From NCBI GenBank assembly GCA_964036045.1, contig OZ038382.1, forward strand, positions 86,661,795 to 86,725,794: 64,000 nt of DNA, in the 5' to 3' direction. The notes under the pieces are model-generated. The model did not search any database. It was not told the origin of the DNA and saw only the letters and a list, made by a program, of their open reading frames with translations. A program made the translations under genes and the position numbers. Source of the DNA: Eutreptiella sp. 'Long Island Sound 2002'. Lineage: Eukaryota; Euglenozoa; Euglenophyceae; Eutreptiales; Eutreptiaceae. Every line of letters begins with the position of its first letter. The stretch's first letter is position 1. Below are positions 63,171-64,000 of the stretch, piece after piece.

Positions 63171-64000
63171 ATGTCTCACGATTTTCGCAGTTTACAATCC
63201 GGCGTCAGCGAAGTCCAAGCCAAGCACGTCGAATTGGAACAACGAATCAATGCCTTGCAGATATCAGCAGCGAACGCTACCACGGCAACTGAGCACAGAA
63301 TCAACGGCTTACAATCGTTGACGGGGAACTCCACACGAGCAGCAGCGAGTGAACTGCAACGACTGGAAGATGAATTTTCGAGGTGCTACGTTCTTTTCAA
63401 CGAGTTTGCGAATTTTACGAGCCAGCAGCAGTCTCTGAGCCCACAGCAGCCTTCCAATCAAGAGCTGCTGTTCCAGCACTCCCAGCTTCCAGTGCAACAA
63501 AAGCACCCACAACCACCCTCTTCGAGTTATCCACAACATACACCTTTGAACAACCAGGTGCCACAGCATTTTCCACCGCAACAACCACCTCTACAAGAAC
63601 CTCCCTTTGATCCATCCATGAACCAGATGAATCCGATGAATCCCATGTACTCTCGTGCTCCACCATTCGAAATCTTGAGTCGCCAAGTGGAATGTCTACG
63701 CAAGTTGGTTCGATTATTTTCTGGCAAGCCAGGTTCAGGGTAATTTCGAACTTGGAAGGAGGAGCTGAATTGAGCTTTCATCCTATCAGACATCAATTCA
63801 CCACTAGATCAAGTCACTGCCCTGCCGTTCCTCCTCGAAGGCGACGCTATCGACTATTATCACAGCTTGATGAAACAGGTAAAAGATGATTGGTTTGAGC
63901 TGATGCGTGTGTTGGGTCAGCGCTTCCATTTTCTATCCCATGAACCAGTATACGTGTCGAGAATGTTGACCTGAGAGAAAGCGACTTTCCTCAACATGTT
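63171..64000 (+). pseudogene. Gag-like protein of another retroelement (runs off the right edge)
   Basis: Residues 1-100 form a predicted coiled coil (VSEVQAKHVELEQRINALQI, ASELQRLEDEFSRCYVLFNE); 100-165 is Gln/Pro-rich (HFPPQQPPLQEPPFDPSMNQ). After TAA at 63741 the sequence continues in another phase with a classic gag capsid pattern near 63823-63930: FLLEGDAIDYYHSLMKQVKD, WFELMRVLGQRFHF. There are further stops (TGA at 63971). Unrelated in sequence to elements A and B. Confidence 0.55.

Overview
This is a repeat-dense stretch of eukaryotic nuclear DNA. Evidence for a eukaryote: a Ty3-type chromovirus with long terminal repeats (LTRs), a LINE, a cut-and-paste transposon whose gene is broken by GT-AG introns, and many kilobases of satellite DNA. 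There are no bacterial-style operons and no tRNA or rRNA genes that I can see. I cannot name the species; a large-genome alga or other protist is my best guess. Most long open frames here are by-products of satellites whose unit length and composition avoid stop codons, not proteins.

Layout. 1-4785: two satellites (47-bp and 82-bp units). 4786-7110: a C/T-rich module, a TGCTG-rich tract and a conserved tail. 7309-18246: three tandem copies of a ~1.4-kb unit, each with a 30-bp minisatellite; the middle copy is split by a 6,755-bp DNA transposon (9123-15877) with perfect 21-bp terminal inverted repeats (TIRs). 18247-21537: two unrecognised open frames and a GTATAC-rich patch. 21538-23935 and 51648-about 56088: the two halves of one old minus-strand Ty3 element (element B). 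Between them, at 23936-51647, sits a plus-strand Ty3 chromovirus (element A) with 1.02-kb LTRs, a tRNA-iMet primer-binding site and a 5-bp target duplication (CACTC). Element A is itself interrupted by a 15.9-kb block (32162-48073) carrying about 200 copies of a 65-bp satellite; a 1.58-kb piece of the element is duplicated on both sides of that block. 57452-about 61354: a 5'-truncated LINE. 61755-62622: two probable exons of an unknown minus-strand gene. 63171-64000: the start of another gag-like element.

Biology. Both Ty3 copies encode, between protease and reverse transcriptase, a domain resembling the phage Dam / DIRS-type N6-adenine methyltransferase (NPPW motif). This is not part of the usual Ty3 layout and is the most interesting coding feature. 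All copies are decayed (altered YxDD motifs, a lost integrase aspartate, stops and frameshifts). The two satellite blocks (1-6548 and 32162-48073) share architecture and a terminal motif, suggesting one undescribed class of satellite-carrying composite unit. The DNA transposon is also unusual: its predicted introns and both subterminal regions carry clusters of one motif, GTTCAACCG/CGGTTGAAC.
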